From positions 1 through 64,000 of the forward strand of contig JBCCWO010000013.1 of the NCBI GenBank assembly GCA_039193455.1: a DNA stretch of 64,000 bases. Reading direction: 5' to 3'. This document shows, piece by piece, positions 62,309 to 64,000 of this stretch. The translations under genes were made by a program, and so were the position numbers. The stretch comes from JBCBGF01 sp039193455 (GTDB lineage: Bacteria > Pseudomonadota > Alphaproteobacteria > Rhodobacterales > Rhodobacteraceae). Every line of letters starts with the position of its first letter. Position 1 is the first letter of the stretch. The notes under the pieces are model-generated. The model saw nothing but the letters and a program-made list of their open reading frames with translations, made no database searches and was not told where the DNA came from.

Positions 62309-63844
62309 TCAGTTCCCGGCCAGCCGCGTATCGGCGGCCAGCAAGGCGGTTTCATACCCATCGACCAGCGCCGCAACCGACGGGCCGATCACATCGGTCA
62401 CCAGGCTGGGGTAGACTCCCAGCAACAGCGTCATGACGACCAGCGGCGCAAAGATCGCGCGTTCCCGCGTGGTCATATCGGTGATCGACTTCAGGCTCTC
62501 CTTGATCAGATCGCCCATCACCACCCGGCGATACAGCCACAGCGCATAGGCCGCAGACAGGATCACCCCGGTGGCGGCCACCGCCGCGACCCAGGTGTTG
62601 ACCTGGAAGACACCGATAAGCGTCAGAAACTCGCCGATGAACCCGCTCGTACCCGGCAGGCCGACATTGGCCATGGTGAACAGCATGAAGATCAGCGCAT
62701 AGGCCGGCATCCGGTTCACCAGTCCGCCATAGGCATCGATCTCGCGCGTGTGCATCCGGTCGTAGATCACGCCGACGCACAGAAACAGCGCGCCCGAGAT
62801 AAAGCCGTGGCTCAGCATCTGGAAGATCGCGCCATCCAGCCCCTGCTGGTTCGCCGCAAAGATCCCCATCGTCACAAAGCCCATATGCGCGACCGAGGAA
62901 TAGGCGATCAGCTTTTTCATGTCCTGCTGCGCCAGCGCGACAAGCGAGGTGTAGACAATCGCAATCGCCGACAGCCACAAAACCAGCGGCGCAAGCAGGT
63001 CCGAGGCCACCGGGAACATCGGCAGCGAGAACCGCAAAAACCCGTAGCCCCCCATCTTCAAGAGGATCGCGGCCAGCACAACCGACCCCGCCGTGGGCGC
63101 CTGCACGTGCGCATCGGGCAGCCAGGTATGGACCGGCCACATCGGCATCTTCACCGCGAACGAGGCGAAGAAGGCGAGCCAGAGCAGGGTCTGCACGCCG
63201 CCCACAACCTCCACCCCGAGCAGGGGGAAGGTCTCGGACGCGAACTGGTGATTGAGCAGGGTCGGGATATCGGTGGTCTGTGCATCCACGAACATCGCAA
63301 TCATCGCGACCAGCATCAGGACCGAGCCGAGGAAGGTGTAGAGGAAGAACTTGAAGGACGCATAGATGCGTTCCTTCCCGCCCCAGATCCCGATGATCAG
63401 GAACATCGGGATCAGGCCCGCCTCGAAGAACAGGTAGAACAGCACCAGATCAAGCGCGACAAACACCCCGATCATCAGCGTCTCAAGCACCAGAAACGCG
63501 ATCATGTATTCCTTGACGCGGTAGGTCACGTCCCAACAGGCCGCGATCACCAGAGGCATCAGGAAGGTCGTCAGCATCACGAACAGCACGCTGATCCCGT
63601 CGACCCCGACCTTGTAGGTCAGGCCCAGGATCCATTCGCGTTCTTCTACGAACTGGAACCCGGTGTCGTTCGGATCGAACCCGGTGATCAGGAAGATCGA
63701 AATCAGGAAGGTCGCCGAGGTCGCGATCAGCGCCAGCCACTTGGCGTTCTGCTGTGCAGCCGCGTCCTCACCCTTCAGCAGTGCCGCCAGAATGACCGCG
63801 GCCACCAGCGGCAGGAACGTGATGATTGAGAGCAGGTTATCCAT
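62309..63844 (-). CDS. nuoM: NADH-quinone oxidoreductase subunit M
   Basis: A 511-residue complex I antiporter-like subunit. LVLFYLFFEAGLIPMFLIIGIWGG (channel Glu), YTFLGSVLMLVAMIAMF, FASFAVKMPMWPVHTWLPDAHVQAPTAGSVVLAA-type block (channel Lys), and LIAYSSVAHMGFVTMGIF. The ATG at 63844 overlaps the nuoL stop (TGATG); a GTG one codon earlier is less likely. Confidence 0.97.
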   Translation of the reverse strand: MDNLLSIITFLPLVAAVILAALLKGEDAAAQQNAKWLALIATSATFLISIFLITGFDPNDTGFQFVEEREWILGLTYKVGVDGISVLFVMLTTFLMPLVIAACWDVTYRVKEYMIAFLVLETLMIGVFVALDLVLFYLFFEAGLIPMFLIIGIWGGKERIYASFKFFLYTFLGSVLMLVAMIAMFVDAQTTDIPTLLNHQFASETFPLLGVEVVGGVQTLLWLAFFASFAVKMPMWPVHTWLPDAHVQAPTAGSVVLAAILLKMGGYGFLRFSLPMFPVASDLLAPLVLWLSAIAIVYTSLVALAQQDMKKLIAYSSVAHMGFVTMGIFAANQQGLDGAIFQMLSHGFISGALFLCVGVIYDRMHTREIDAYGGLVNRMPAYALIFMLFTMANVGLPGTSGFIGEFLTLIGVFQVNTWVAAVAATGVILSAAYALWLYRRVVMGDLIKESLKSITDMTTRERAIFAPLVVMTLLLGVYPSLVTDVIGPSVAALVDGYETALLAADTRLAGN

Positions 63845-64000
63845 CACCCGGCCCCCTGTATCGTCACCCAGGTGATCAGGATCACGATCCCGATCACCAT
63901 CGCCAGGGCATAGGTAAAGATGTAGCCCGACTGCGCCCGACCTGCGAGGCGGGTAAAGAACGGCACGATCCCCATGGCCAGCCCGTTGATCCCGCCATCG
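63844..64000 (-). CDS. nuoL: NADH-quinone oxidoreductase subunit L, C-terminal end (gene continues beyond window)
   Basis: Fifty-one codons and a stop, read from the window edge: DGGINGLAMGIVPFFTRLAG, then QSGYIFTYALAMVIGIVIL and a short terminus. It contains the final membrane helix typical of NuoL, and its position directly before nuoM confirms the call. The start lies outside the window. Confidence 0.92.
   Translation of the reverse strand, partial: DGGINGLAMGIVPFFTRLAGRAQSGYIFTYALAMVIGIVILITWVTIQGAG

Overview
The window reads as chromosomal DNA of an alphaproteobacterium of the family Rhodobacteraceae (roseobacter type). The grounds are the gene families and their order: glnB-glnA, a siroheme/sulfite/APS reductase cluster with DUF2849 and DUF934 genes, a long urease cluster interrupted by small family-specific genes, tatABC followed by a DUF815 ATPase, a Hint-domain remnant, DUF1127 mini-proteins and nuoLMN-birA-coaX-rnj. 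No rRNA, CRISPR array, transposase or integrase was seen. Homology calls come from reading motifs, not from searches.

Region 1 (1-9.6 kb) is an accessory segment, visibly less GC-rich than the rest. It holds a GNAT fragment, coupled DUF1127 and STAS genes divergent from a LysR regulator, a small bicistron, a three-gene minus-strand operon (FAD oxidoreductase with a cysteine-rich tail, Acr3-like permease, 72-residue protein) with a Zur-box-like palindrome upstream, a secreted hydrolase, a membrane-anchored protein, and an XRE regulator divergent from an unknown gene. It ends at a tRNA-Leu(UAG) gene. A 53-bp copy of that tRNA's 3' end lies 0.2 kb away, and broken gene pieces flank the tRNA. This looks like an eroded integration site.

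Region 2 (9.6-27 kb) is core metabolism: NAD(P)HX repair, PII and glutamine synthetase, a TRAP permease with a P450, and an assimilatory sulfur operon (cysG to ferredoxin reductase) divergent from an Lrp-type regulator. It continues with infC, which appears to start on ATC, an ArsR/SRPBCC pair and a conserved unknown.

Region 3 (27-35 kb, minus strand) is a complete urease set: ureD, ureA, ureB, ureC, ureE, ureF and ureG. ureB and ureC are separated by three unrelated genes, including an Ala/Lys/Pro-rich histone-H1-like protein. Several very small genes are interspersed, and no urea transporter is present.

Region 4 (35-64 kb) is housekeeping: pyrC-pyrE, dnaB, alr-mlaE-mlaF, radA, cvpA, tatABC-DUF815, regulators with transporters, prfC, a DEAD-box helicase, an HxlR/metallo-hydrolase pair, rnj-coaX-birA and the end of the complex I operon. 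Several divergent promoters carry clear palindromes, the best being a perfect 10-bp inverted repeat before a WYL-type regulator at 48.5 kb. A dispersed palindromic repeat occurs after two stop codons (17.5 and 57.6 kb).
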